37,733 bases of DNA from Phycisphaerae bacterium SM23_30 (GTDB taxonomy: Bacteria; Planctomycetota; Phycisphaerae; Sedimentisphaerales; SM23-30): positions 1 through 37,733 of the forward strand of contig LJUC01000006.1 in assembly GCA_001303695.1 (NCBI GenBank), given 5' to 3'. Below the pieces are notes generated by a model. That model searched no databases, was not told the origin of the DNA, and was given only the letters and a program-made list of their open reading frames with translations. Below, one piece after another: positions 8,169 to 17,004 of the stretch. Made by a program: the position numbers and the translations under genes. Within the stretch, counting starts at the first letter, position 1, and every line of letters starts with the position of its first letter.

Positions 8169-11100
8169 TTACTGCTGGAGTTGGGATCGCCTGGAATCGT
8201 AAGTTTTGATGATGAATAATGCCAAAGCCAGGCAAATATAGGGCAGTAAATAGCTTATAAGATAGTCCTGGGGATACGATCCGCACGACATGGAACAGCC
8301 GCCACCGCCCCCCACTTGAGGAGAAGAGGATAGTGGAGTCTGATTTAAGATGACAAATTGTGAAAAATGGGTGGTCTTAAAGCGAATTACATGTAAATCA
8401 GATGACAAAACAATCTGTTCGATATCAGACAATCCCGATTGGCTGTATGAGTCAATTGCCGGGTTGTACCAATATATGGTGCCAAGCTGATCGTTATCGG
8501 TTATCAGATAAGGTATCGTGATGGTAATGGGGACGGCAAATTCGAGGGGGCTGCTGGGGCCAAACTCATATGCAGCAAGTGGTGTGTTGGCAAAGGGGGG
8601 CGGGGCAGGATTTTTAATACCGTGAACCGATAACATAACATCGGACCATAAGGCATGAGGGGGCACTTCTATAGAGATGTCATTCAGGTCGGAGATATTT
8701 TCGGGAAGGGGACCGATCCGCCCTCCCTGAACGGCGGAGATAGGGCCGGCAATTATAACTGGATCAAGGATGGCAGTCAGCCCGGCATACTTGATAGATT
8801 CATCCGGGTCTGAGCCGTCAACCCACAAAATATATGGATTTTCATCATCATCGAGACCGATTACCGGCTGCTTTTGGGAACCGGTGTCATTGGTAACCAA
8901 GATGTTAACCGGGGAATCGGAGTTAATTTGAGCAAAATAGATATCGCTGTCGGTTCCATCAGCAGCGTTACGTTCATCCTGCCAACAGGCGAATATTTTC
9001 AGGTCTTGTCCGGAGCCGGCAAGTAATAAAGAAGGGGCAAACTGATGGGCATGAGAACAGTCATCAATAATGTTAACGCCTTCAACAGGTTCGGCCGGCA
9101 AGCCTTGGAAGATTCCTGCGTAAAAGATGTCCTTGTCGCCGCTAGCTTCATCGACCCAGAGCAGGTGCAGTTGGGAGATGTAAGGTTGTACGACTAGAAC
9201 GGGCGAAGATTGAGCGCCGATTTTATTTACTATCGGGACATTGGTCCACGGGCCTAGATTGGAGGCGGCGCCATAGATATCTTTGGACTCATTTCTGGAG
9301 TCGGACCAGACGACGTAAACGGTATTCTGGGCATCAATCGATATTGATGGTTCGATCTGGTCGTGATGATCGGAAGTCAGGGCGTATTCAGCGATCTCAG
9401 TAAAAAAGTTTGACGAGTACGCCAGATAGATATCCTGATTATTTTGGCGGTCATCCTGCCAGGCGATATAGATCCCATTTTGTTGATCGAGGGCGATGGC
9501 GGGTCGGCTCTGATGGTAGATGGAGGGGGTGATTATTTTTTCGGAGAAGATTATACCATCAATGGAGAAGGCCAGATAGATGTCCCAGTTGCCGTTTCGG
9601 TTGTCCTGCCAGGTAAGATAAATGGCGCCGTTGCTGTCGCAGGCTAAACGGGGATAACATTGATCGGCGGCATTGTCGGTAATCTTTATAGGCGGCGTAA
9701 GAGTATTAAAGGTCTGAGCCGATAATTTACTGAGATAAATATCTCGGGATCCATCAGGGCCGGCATCCCAAGCAGCCCAGACAATGTTGTGGTTTTGATC
9801 TATGACAGTAACGGGATGGTTTTTGGCAGAAGGCACCGTATCGACATCGACGCGGTAGGCAGTTCCGAAGGAGTACATTTCAGTCATAAAGGCATATTCA
9901 TAAGGGGGCATGGAATTACCCGACAAATCCTGAGCGCTGACGATGACGTCGATTTTTTGATTGTAGCCGAACATCGAGGCAGGTTGATATATAAACAAAT
10001 AATTATTATGATTGCCCATCCGCCGACAGGCGCCGGATTCGGAAATATAGTTATCAATATCACCATTATAAACCAGTTCATCCTCAATGCGGATTGTAAC
10101 CGAATCAGGATCTACACCCGCGCCGTAATCACTGATTTCGAGGGTGACCAAGCTGTTAAGAGGTATTTGCAGGTCATTCTTTTTGGGGATACAGTTGGTT
10201 ATAATCGGCGGATCAACATCACCGGCAAGGTGATTTACCTGGATGAGTATGGTTTGGCGTGCGTCGGTCTGGCCGTCGTTAGCAATGAAGGTTACCAGAT
10301 AAACGCCGCGGTTTTCCATGACGGGCGACCAGGAAAAGGTATCGCCAACAAAGGAAGCGAGAGGGGGCAGGTTTTCGGCAGTATAGGTTAATTCATCATC
10401 ATCGGGGTCCTCGGCATGTACAGCAAAAATCAGATGAGAGTCAACGTTGACGGTTTTATCATCGAGGGGATCAAAGACAGGTGCACGGTTTATATTATTT
10501 ACGACGATAGTGGCAGTTTGGGAGACCTGGTACTGGCCATCGTCGGCAGTAAAGACGACCGAATAGCTGCCGGCGGTATCATAACCCGGCTGCCAATAAA
10601 ATAATCCACCTTCAAAATAAGCGCCCGGGGGGAGGGCATCTGCGGAGTAACTGACAGGGTCGTTATCAGGATCGACGGCGTTGACGGTAAAGTGAAGCGG
10701 GATATTTTCATCAATAGAAAAGTCCTCAAAAGGGGGCAGCACCGGCGGTTGATTGGGTTGGTTAGGATCGGGATTCGCCGAGGCGTCGTTCACGGTGATA
10801 GTCACCATTTCATAGTCACGGTAAACGCCGTCGCTCACGACAAAAATGACGTAATAACGACCTGGGAATTCGGCAGTCCATTGGAAGCGATCATCGGTGA
10901 ATGCGGCATTACCAGGAAGATGCATGGCGTAATAGGAGAGGGTATCGCCGTCGTCATCGGCGGCTTCCATTGTGATATCAATAAAATCGCCCTGAGTTAC
11001 GGTTTTGTCATCGATAGGCTGCAAAGATGGTCGATGCATACCCTCGGCGACAGGGGGGTTATCGTCCAGCAATCCTGCTCGAAATGGTGAAGCATACGGG

Positions 11101-12920
11101 GAAAAACCATCGATAATTTCAATTTTTACATCTTCAAAATAATTATCCTGGTACTTGGTACAATCTAACCGGAAGACCATGCCGTGGGGGTTTGCCGGCA
11201 GGATTATGTTTACAGGTGCTATTCGATCCACAATCACATCGGCCAGGATATTACCGTAATCATCTTGTAAGACAGCCTGATAGCTTTCGCTACCTCCATC
11301 ACCTTTGAGTTCGATGGTACCGGCGGTAACGCCCGGGGGCATCCAGAGATAAAGAGGACAATCGGAACCGCACACATTTATTATACTTTTGCCATTGATC
11401 GCATAGGGCTGGGTGGCTCCCTCGAGTTTAAGGATATTGCGATCCGAATTCAAAACGATCGCATATATATCCGTTTCCGGTACGACGAAATTGAGCGTAT
11501 GCGTCTGCCCGTACATGATGGTGACATCCTGAAATATCTGGCCGAGGCTGTCTGAAATAATCAGGCGGGCAGCATCATTGTAGTCGGCCAATTGGATACA
11601 GGAAAGATTTAGCTGAATAGTATTTCCCTTTTCCGCGTACACAATAAGTTGATTGCGGTTACGGAAGTTCACAGATGTTTCTGCAGCAGCGGTATAGGGC
11701 GGCGGCATAACTCGTATGGTGGGGCTGTTGTCAATGGAATCCGGATGGATGACAGGGACCACGGTAAATTCATTAGGGATCAAAGGGCTTTGATAATCGG
11801 AATTGTTTGCCAAATTGTCCAACTCAAGGTTGGCTTGATTTATAGCATTCCAATAATCCTCCGGTTCACCTGACAAAGGGGCGTACCAGGGTTTAATGTA
11901 AGTTTCGAAAGTGTAGATGAAGTAACCGTCCATATCTTTGGCACAGTAATAGAGGTGTTCAGTAAGTCGAGGGGGGGGATATTTACTCTGCCAGAGGCCC
12001 ATAATATGCTTAACGGAGGTTCCAAAAGAGGCGAAATTCTCCAGGACTTCCTGCATAATAGGGGAGAAATAACCGTCGGTATAGGTACCGGCGTGCAAAA
12101 TAAAGAGGGGATTTTGCTCAGTGGCAAAGCCATCGACCAATCCCTGAGCGAACGGATATAGGTCGGTGACATCGTAACAACCGATAATAAGATCCGGATT
12201 GATTTGATGAATCTGTTCTCGGGCGTTTTGGGCCAATTGCTTTATCCCCTGGCGAAAATGTGCGTTATATTGATCCATAAGCCCGTTTTGTTCCAGGAAA
12301 CTTTCACGTTCGAATAAAGGAATCTGGCTGGACACACCGGTCTGCCGACAATATGCGTCGAAGCAATGGTCGCACATACAGGGCTTTTTGTAGACGGCGT
12401 CCAGTTCACTGGCATACAATTCATTATCGAGGATTATTCCCGCCATAGGATAGGTTAGAGACATCTGGGCTAGTTCACAGAAACAATTGGTCACAACCTG
12501 TTGGAATACCTGCGGTTCCATGGGGCAGGGCGCATTAGCGTTTCCGGTATAACTATGTTCAAATTGAACCCAAGTAGATTCGCTGTTGCCCCAAAAATCA
12601 ATTGTCGGCATAAATACTATGTCATGTTGTTGGCAGAGATTGGCCCAGTTCTGGATGTAAGAGATTGTTTGGGGAGCGAAAGTTTCTTGGGGGCGTTGAA
12701 TTTTCACTGCTGCCAGGTTCATACCCACCTCGGACATTTTGGGAACCAATTCCAAGCAAAACAGCGATAGGTATCCGGCACGAATCTTATGGCTCTCAAG
12801 ATATTCCCGAGCGTTGATATTATCATCAGCCAAAGTGTTACCGGCCCCCGGCCAGACGATTGCCAACAATCCCATTATGAGGCGGCATAATGTAATTTTG
12901 AATTTCCCTTTATCATACAT
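8169..12920 (-). CDS. Large secreted multidomain protein: putative TIM-barrel enzyme domain, three He_PIG/cadherin-like repeats, Ig-like region, seven-repeat propeller, ZU5-like region, C-terminal GGGGGC-TM-basic tail
   Basis: 1583 aa with a hydrophobic signal-like N-terminus (LCRLIMGLLAIVWPGAGNTLA). N-terminal KIRAGYL...LDNELY...CMCDHCF. Three repeats of the type DDKTV...DPDDDELTY...LPP..F..DTFSW...DGQ...ILIQVN. Seven W-x-D...DIY repeats. The C-terminus ends GGGGGCSMSCGSYP-(TM)-IIKTYDSRRSQLQQ. Confidence 0.9.
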   Translation of the reverse strand: MYDKGKFKITLCRLIMGLLAIVWPGAGNTLADDNINAREYLESHKIRAGYLSLFCLELVPKMSEVGMNLAAVKIQRPQETFAPQTISYIQNWANLCQQHDIVFMPTIDFWGNSESTWVQFEHSYTGNANAPCPMEPQVFQQVVTNCFCELAQMSLTYPMAGIILDNELYASELDAVYKKPCMCDHCFDAYCRQTGVSSQIPLFERESFLEQNGLMDQYNAHFRQGIKQLAQNAREQIHQINPDLIIGCYDVTDLYPFAQGLVDGFATEQNPLFILHAGTYTDGYFSPIMQEVLENFASFGTSVKHIMGLWQSKYPPPRLTEHLYYCAKDMDGYFIYTFETYIKPWYAPLSGEPEDYWNAINQANLELDNLANNSDYQSPLIPNEFTVVPVIHPDSIDNSPTIRVMPPPYTAAAETSVNFRNRNQLIVYAEKGNTIQLNLSCIQLADYNDAARLIISDSLGQIFQDVTIMYGQTHTLNFVVPETDIYAIVLNSDRNILKLEGATQPYAINGKSIINVCGSDCPLYLWMPPGVTAGTIELKGDGGSESYQAVLQDDYGNILADVIVDRIAPVNIILPANPHGMVFRLDCTKYQDNYFEDVKIEIIDGFSPYASPFRAGLLDDNPPVAEGMHRPSLQPIDDKTVTQGDFIDITMEAADDDGDTLSYYAMHLPGNAAFTDDRFQWTAEFPGRYYVIFVVSDGVYRDYEMVTITVNDASANPDPNQPNQPPVLPPFEDFSIDENIPLHFTVNAVDPDNDPVSYSADALPPGAYFEGGLFYWQPGYDTAGSYSVVFTADDGQYQVSQTATIVVNNINRAPVFDPLDDKTVNVDSHLIFAVHAEDPDDDELTYTAENLPPLASFVGDTFSWSPVMENRGVYLVTFIANDGQTDARQTILIQVNHLAGDVDPPIITNCIPKKNDLQIPLNSLVTLEISDYGAGVDPDSVTIRIEDELVYNGDIDNYISESGACRRMGNHNNYLFIYQPASMFGYNQKIDVIVSAQDLSGNSMPPYEYAFMTEMYSFGTAYRVDVDTVPSAKNHPVTVIDQNHNIVWAAWDAGPDGSRDIYLSKLSAQTFNTLTPPIKITDNAADQCYPRLACDSNGAIYLTWQDNRNGNWDIYLAFSIDGIIFSEKIITPSIYHQSRPAIALDQQNGIYIAWQDDRQNNQDIYLAYSSNFFTEIAEYALTSDHHDQIEPSISIDAQNTVYVVWSDSRNESKDIYGAASNLGPWTNVPIVNKIGAQSSPVLVVQPYISQLHLLWVDEASGDKDIFYAGIFQGLPAEPVEGVNIIDDCSHAHQFAPSLLLAGSGQDLKIFACWQDERNAADGTDSDIYFAQINSDSPVNILVTNDTGSQKQPVIGLDDDENPYILWVDGSDPDESIKYAGLTAILDPVIIAGPISAVQGGRIGPLPENISDLNDISIEVPPHALWSDVMLSVHGIKNPAPPPFANTPLAAYEFGPSSPLEFAVPITITIPYLITDNDQLGTIYWYNPAIDSYSQSGLSDIEQIVLSSDLHVIRFKTTHFSQFVILNQTPLSSSPQVGGGGGCSMSCGSYPQDYLISYLLPYICLALALFIIKTYDSRRSQLQQ
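8785..9830 (-). repeat. Seven tandem W-x-D...D-I-Y repeats in the 1583-aa protein, consistent with a seven-bladed beta-propeller (approximate bounds)
   Basis: AAWDAGPDGSRDIYLSK, WQDNRNGNWDIYLAF, WQDDRQNNQDIYLAY, WSDSRNESKDIYGAA, WVDEASGDKDIFYAG, WQDERNAADGTDSDIYFAQ, WVDGSDPDESIKYAG. Confidence 0.7.
10220..11040 (-). repeat. Three tandem ~85-aa He_PIG/cadherin-like Ig repeats in the 1583-aa protein (approximate bounds)
   Basis: LQPIDDKTVTQGD...FQWTAEFPGRYYVIFVVSDGVYRDYEMVTITVND; FEDFSIDEN...FYWQPGYDTAGSYSVVFTADDGQYQVSQTATIVVNN; FDPLDDKTVNVDS...FSWSPVMENRGVYLVTFIANDGQTDARQTILIQVNH. Confidence 0.75.
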
Positions 12921-13384
12921 TTATCGGACTCATGGAAATATTGTATATAACTTATCATCATAAAGCAAAATCACAGTGCGGCTTAAGGCAGGCAATCAAT
13001 ACCTTTTCTTTTTGAAAGTCGGAAGTAAGCTATATTGTGAGGGTTATATTTTGCCTAAATCACCTATCTTACATACTTTAATATATGATTCAGGATTATC
13101 TGATGCAAACGAGCCTTTCCCGTCAGAGGATACAATTTTGATTAATGAATTGATTTGATTTCAATTTTATCAGATAGGCAGTTTTTACGTCTTATCAAGT
13201 CTCAGGCTGGGAAGGTTATGGGACATATTTTACATATCGGTCCAATCATAAATAATTATAGAGCGCATGCGCTTTTTGAAGGGGCGAACAATTTGCGCAC
13301 AATCACTATGGTGGGATTTCCAAAACGGTTACAGGGATTATAGACGGGTTAGAGCGGTTTTCCGGTGTGTGGGAACTTTAATGA

Positions 13385-14374
13385 TTACCGCCAATTTTGA
13401 ATCGCGTCGAGGCTTTTTTGACAGGGTGTGATGATCTCATCCTGTTTCAGCATATAAATCCCTGCCCGGCATGAATTGATGTCGGGGGTGAGGGTTTCGT
13501 TTTTACACAGGGAGATAAGTTTGGCGGGGAATTTGGCGCCGGCAAAGTGCGAACAGGGATACCCCCCGCCGAAACGGGGATTCATTTCGAGTAGTTTGGG
13601 AACGCCGTTATCCATTATCACATCAACATCCATGGGGCCGAACAATCGAATTTTTTGGGCGATTTCCAGTCCCAGTTTTATCAACCGGGGATTATCCGTA
13701 CTGACGGCCTGATCCGTTTCGCCGGCGCGCATAGCGAGTTTTAATTTGCAAAATACACTAATAGGTCGATAATTCTTGTCCGAGAAGATATCATATCCGT
13801 ATTCTTGTCCCGGGAGATATTTTTGTATCATAGGATTAGGGCAGTTTTCAAAGGCATATTGCAATTGTTTTTCATTCTTGCAGTAAGTGATATCGGCGGA
13901 AGCGCTGCCATTACGCGGTTTGACCACCAAAGGCCAGGAAAGGCGCCCCTCGGCCAATAATTTTTTTGCCGGGGGTATAGTCGTCACGGTTTCGGGAACC
14001 GGGATATCGTTTTCTTTACCAAACTGATATGTTAAATATTTGTCATATGTTATTTGTACGGTTTGGGGCGGGGAAACAACCGCCATTATGCCCAAGTCAT
14101 CGAATTGTTGATGACGGGCAGCGAGAACTTCCAATTCCGGGTCAATCAAAGGCACCACCATATCAATACGATTCTTCTGGCATAACCGAATCAGCTGATC
14201 GATATAGTGCGGTTCGGTTACTTTAGGCATCAAAGCGCGGTTGTCACAGTATTGAAAAGCCGGGGCGTGTTTATTAGAGTCGGCGCCCCACACTTCGTCA
14301 CCGGGATCAAGGGCTTCTTTGAAATATTTTACCAGATACCCACGCCGTCCCACGCTCGACAACAATATTCTCAT
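13385..14374 (-). CDS. ATP-grasp superfamily carboxylate-amine ligase (CarB/PylC-like fold)
   Basis: MRILLSSVGRRGYLVKYFKEAL (Rossmann-like N-terminus), DKYLTYQFGKENDIPVPET, WPLVVKPRNGSASADI, MIQKYLPGQEYGYDIF, MDVDVIMDNGVPKLLEMNPRFGGGYP. Confidence 0.88.
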   Translation of the reverse strand: MRILLSSVGRRGYLVKYFKEALDPGDEVWGADSNKHAPAFQYCDNRALMPKVTEPHYIDQLIRLCQKNRIDMVVPLIDPELEVLAARHQQFDDLGIMAVVSPPQTVQITYDKYLTYQFGKENDIPVPETVTTIPPAKKLLAEGRLSWPLVVKPRNGSASADITYCKNEKQLQYAFENCPNPMIQKYLPGQEYGYDIFSDKNYRPISVFCKLKLAMRAGETDQAVSTDNPRLIKLGLEIAQKIRLFGPMDVDVIMDNGVPKLLEMNPRFGGGYPCSHFAGAKFPAKLISLCKNETLTPDINSCRAGIYMLKQDEIITPCQKSLDAIQNWR

Positions 14375-14423
14375 TTAACGAGTCTCCTATGAACGACATC
14401 CAGGTATGGTTGTTTACCTGTTC

Positions 14424-14651
14424 TCAGGCAATGCCTTTTTCATCGAGAAATTTCTTTATCGCGCGTACGTCCGTTAGTTCAATGGCCTCGGCCGGAGTGA
14501 TCGAGACGTGAAATTGTCGCTGCAGGGCCATGATTAAGCCGACATGGGCCATGGAATCCCAACCGGCGACATTATATATGGACATCGAATCATCGATATG
14601 ATCCAGGTCGAATGATTCCTTAAATATTTTTTCGAGCTTTTGTTCTATTTG
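14424..14651 (-). CDS. Acyl carrier protein-like ORF, absent from the ORF track; start codon unresolved
   Basis: Minus-strand frame between stops: QIEQKLEKIFKESFDLDHIDDSMSIYNVAGWDSMAHVGLIMALQRQFHVSITPAEAIELTDVRAIKKFLDEKGIA*. It has the phosphopantetheine-type site GWDSMAHV. An in-frame TAA lies at 14652-14654, with no ATG/GTG/TTG before the first predicted helix. Confidence 0.8.
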   Translation of the reverse strand, partial: QIEQKLEKIFKESFDLDHIDDSMSIYNVAGWDSMAHVGLIMALQRQFHVSITPAEAIELTDVRAIKKFLDEKGIA

Positions 14652-14669
14652 TTATGATCCTATATATAT

Positions 14670-16457
14670 TTATTCATCTATTATTTTCAGATAGGCAAAA
14701 GTATGCGGATGAAATTTAGCGATCTCATATTTCCAAGATGTTTGGTTAGGAAGGTTTTCGTCTAGATTAAAGTACATTCGTTCCCAGAAATCGGCGACCA
14801 ATCTGTTTTTCGCGGTGGGTAAATATTCGGCGAGGATCGAGGTAATATTTTGTTTGGCGGCATCCTGCAGAATTCGATGCACCAAGGCGTCTTCGGCGCC
14901 GCGGCCGATGACACGACAGCTTATGAGAAAGGTGTCTATACGCCGGCAATTTTCTACTTGGTTGACCAAGGCTACGCCGACGGTGCCGTTATCGCCGAAT
15001 TTGTCCTTCAATCCCAGTACATATACGTACCAATCTTCAGCTTCGAGCATGGCTTTTATGTCCGCCTCGCAATATCGACGGGTAGTAAGATTGAATTGAT
15101 TGGTTCGCTGGGTCAATTGAGCTACTCGTTTAATATCCGACGATCGCGCCGAACGTACGGTGGCGACCATTTCCAAAGATTTTAAAAATTCTTCCAATGA
15201 TCCAACGGAGGTTTTAAGTTGTTCTCTCTGGCGTTGGGCGGCGTATATTTGACCGCGTTGGCGATCTTCAGGGGTAAGAAAGGTCTTGGCAAATTCATTG
15301 GTTTCCCGCAGGGTACGGGCATACAACGCCGGGTTTTCAGGCATTTCTATCGTGCAGATTTCCGGCAACATTTGACGCATCATAGCCCGCTCGGCAGGAT
15401 TGTCGTCCAGGAAGACGAAACTGTCGGTGGCGATGTTTAGTGTTTGGGCTATAAGGCGCATGTTAGATGGTTTATCCTGCCAATTAATTTCTAAGGCGGC
15501 AAAATGTTTTTCCCGTAAAACCATATGCGGATGTTTATGAAGCACTTCTATCACATCGTGGTGATTATTTTTACTGTTAAGGGCCAGAACGACACCCTGA
15601 TGATATAATTCGAGTATGGCATGTTGAAAATCGACGAATTCTCGACCGGGCGAATCGGGTCCCAACTGGATGTCGTCGAAGCCATCTTCGCCGATGATCC
15701 CTCCCCAGAGGGTATTGTCGCAATCCAGCACCAGACACTTGCGGACCATTCCCTTGAGGGCTTTAATATGGGAAGTGATTTTTTGGGCCAACAGGGGCAT
15801 AAAAGTTTCACTGAAAGGGTTTCGCGCCATATGCAGCATTTGGGGCGAAAGGGACCGGCGATAGCCGTGATAGGCGGCCAAGGAATCTAAATCAAAGATT
15901 TGAATATGCGGATCTTCGGCGAATTTTTCCACCAGCCGGCGATTGACACGACGGCCTAGAGCGGTTTTTTCATCGGGGATAATGTGCAGCGGCCAACCGG
16001 GAGAGGCAATCAAAGTATTTATAATCAGTAAGGAAGGAGTTTGTTTTTTAAAAGTGTTCGCCAGAGATGTTATCTGTCTAATTACCTCGTCTGCTATTTG
16101 GTTGGTGTTGGTCAGATTAGTTTTGGCGGCTAGGCTCTCCCATTCCATAAACAGGAAAGTAATTTCCGGTTCAAATGCATATAAGCTACTGTGGGGATTG
16201 AGAACTTCCTGTTGAAACTGTCCGTAACCAGCCAGGTAAGAGTCGAGCCAAATTCCTTGAGAGGCGGCGGCGGTTAAGGCATAATCACCAATCGGCTCCA
16301 TGGTGAACGAGCTTAAAAAGGCCGCCTTCACCTTAAAGTCCGCCACAACCTCACCGCCCGCCAACGCCGCCTTGATCTTCTGCGCCGCCCGCCGGTAAGC
16401 TAGCCAACCGCCGCTTTGTTCTGCATGTTTAATGATATCCTTAATACTCATCTTCAT
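14670..16457 (-). CDS. FkbH-like HAD-IIIC family protein (putative glyceryl- or acyl-ACP-forming enzyme)
   Basis: KCLVLDCDNTLWGGIIGEDGFDDIQLG, LALNSKNNHHDVIEVLHKHPHMVLREKHFAALEINWQDKPSNMRLIAQTLNIATDSFVFLDDNPAERAMMRQMLP, plus the C-terminal region RVAQLTQRTNQFNLTTRRY...CRVIGRGAEDALV. Confidence 0.93.
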   Translation of the reverse strand: MKMSIKDIIKHAEQSGGWLAYRRAAQKIKAALAGGEVVADFKVKAAFLSSFTMEPIGDYALTAAASQGIWLDSYLAGYGQFQQEVLNPHSSLYAFEPEITFLFMEWESLAAKTNLTNTNQIADEVIRQITSLANTFKKQTPSLLIINTLIASPGWPLHIIPDEKTALGRRVNRRLVEKFAEDPHIQIFDLDSLAAYHGYRRSLSPQMLHMARNPFSETFMPLLAQKITSHIKALKGMVRKCLVLDCDNTLWGGIIGEDGFDDIQLGPDSPGREFVDFQHAILELYHQGVVLALNSKNNHHDVIEVLHKHPHMVLREKHFAALEINWQDKPSNMRLIAQTLNIATDSFVFLDDNPAERAMMRQMLPEICTIEMPENPALYARTLRETNEFAKTFLTPEDRQRGQIYAAQRQREQLKTSVGSLEEFLKSLEMVATVRSARSSDIKRVAQLTQRTNQFNLTTRRYCEADIKAMLEAEDWYVYVLGLKDKFGDNGTVGVALVNQVENCRRIDTFLISCRVIGRGAEDALVHRILQDAAKQNITSILAEYLPTAKNRLVADFWERMYFNLDENLPNQTSWKYEIAKFHPHTFAYLKIIDE

Positions 16458-17004
16458 AAGTTTTCAAAAAATCCTCTTGCAACATACTCAATCTATATAC
16501 GGATATATATTTGCCGTCTTTATAATATTCGTCCCGCAAAACTCCCTCCCGCTGAAAACCGATTTTTTTCATGGTTATATAACTGGCAATATTATGTTCC
16601 AGTACGTCCCCCCATATTTTATGCAGATTTATGGTTCTAAAACCATACTCCATAAGACTCAATTCCGCTTCGTACATGATCCCCTTGCCCCAGAATTCCT
16701 TCTCCCCGATCAAAATATATATACAAGCCGAACGATTATGCCTGTTGATTTTACGAAAACCTGCAAAACCGATCAGTCGCTTCTCCTCTCGGCTGACTAT
16801 GGTTAGATCCAGTCGCGTCGCATCCTCTTGGGCTTTTTCAAACCATTGACGAGTCTTCTCCAGGGTAAACACCTCATGAACTATCAAAGTCGCATTAATA
16901 TCCGGATCATTCTGCCATTTCACCCGATTTGCCAGATCATCTACCTCCAGAGGCCGCAACAGAATATTGTCGGAAACAAGCTTTGGTTTTTCAATTCTTT
17001 GCAT
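16441..17004 (-). CDS. GNAT-family N-acetyltransferase (RimJ/RimL/PseH-like)
   Basis: LVSDNILLRPLEVDDLANRVKWQNDPDI, RLIGFAGFRKINRHNRSACIYILIGEKEFWGKGIMYEAELSLMEYGFRTINLHKIWGDVLEHNIASYITMKKIGFQREGVLRDEYYKDGKYISVYRLSML. The ATG at 17004 is preferred over 17085, which lies deep inside the upstream gene. Confidence 0.9.
   Translation of the reverse strand: MQRIEKPKLVSDNILLRPLEVDDLANRVKWQNDPDINATLIVHEVFTLEKTRQWFEKAQEDATRLDLTIVSREEKRLIGFAGFRKINRHNRSACIYILIGEKEFWGKGIMYEAELSLMEYGFRTINLHKIWGDVLEHNIASYITMKKIGFQREGVLRDEYYKDGKYISVYRLSMLQEDFLKTYEDEY

Noticed and set aside
9789-10391. 200-aa + strand ORF (and 9444..9647, 10692..11090, 11955..12161)
   Set aside because: Antisense shadow ORFs inside the 1583-aa minus-strand gene, whose repeats and domains are clear. 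The antisense products show no recognisable motifs.
10220-11040. Repeat array considered as CRISPR or DNA satellite
   Set aside because: The repeats are protein-level (~85 aa, divergent in DNA) and in frame; there are no short identical repeats with spacers.
12976-13343. Two short + ORFs (60 and 62 aa) between the ATP-grasp gene and the 1583-aa gene
   Set aside because: No RBS or motif support, opposite to the surrounding operon. More likely untranslated or promoter region.
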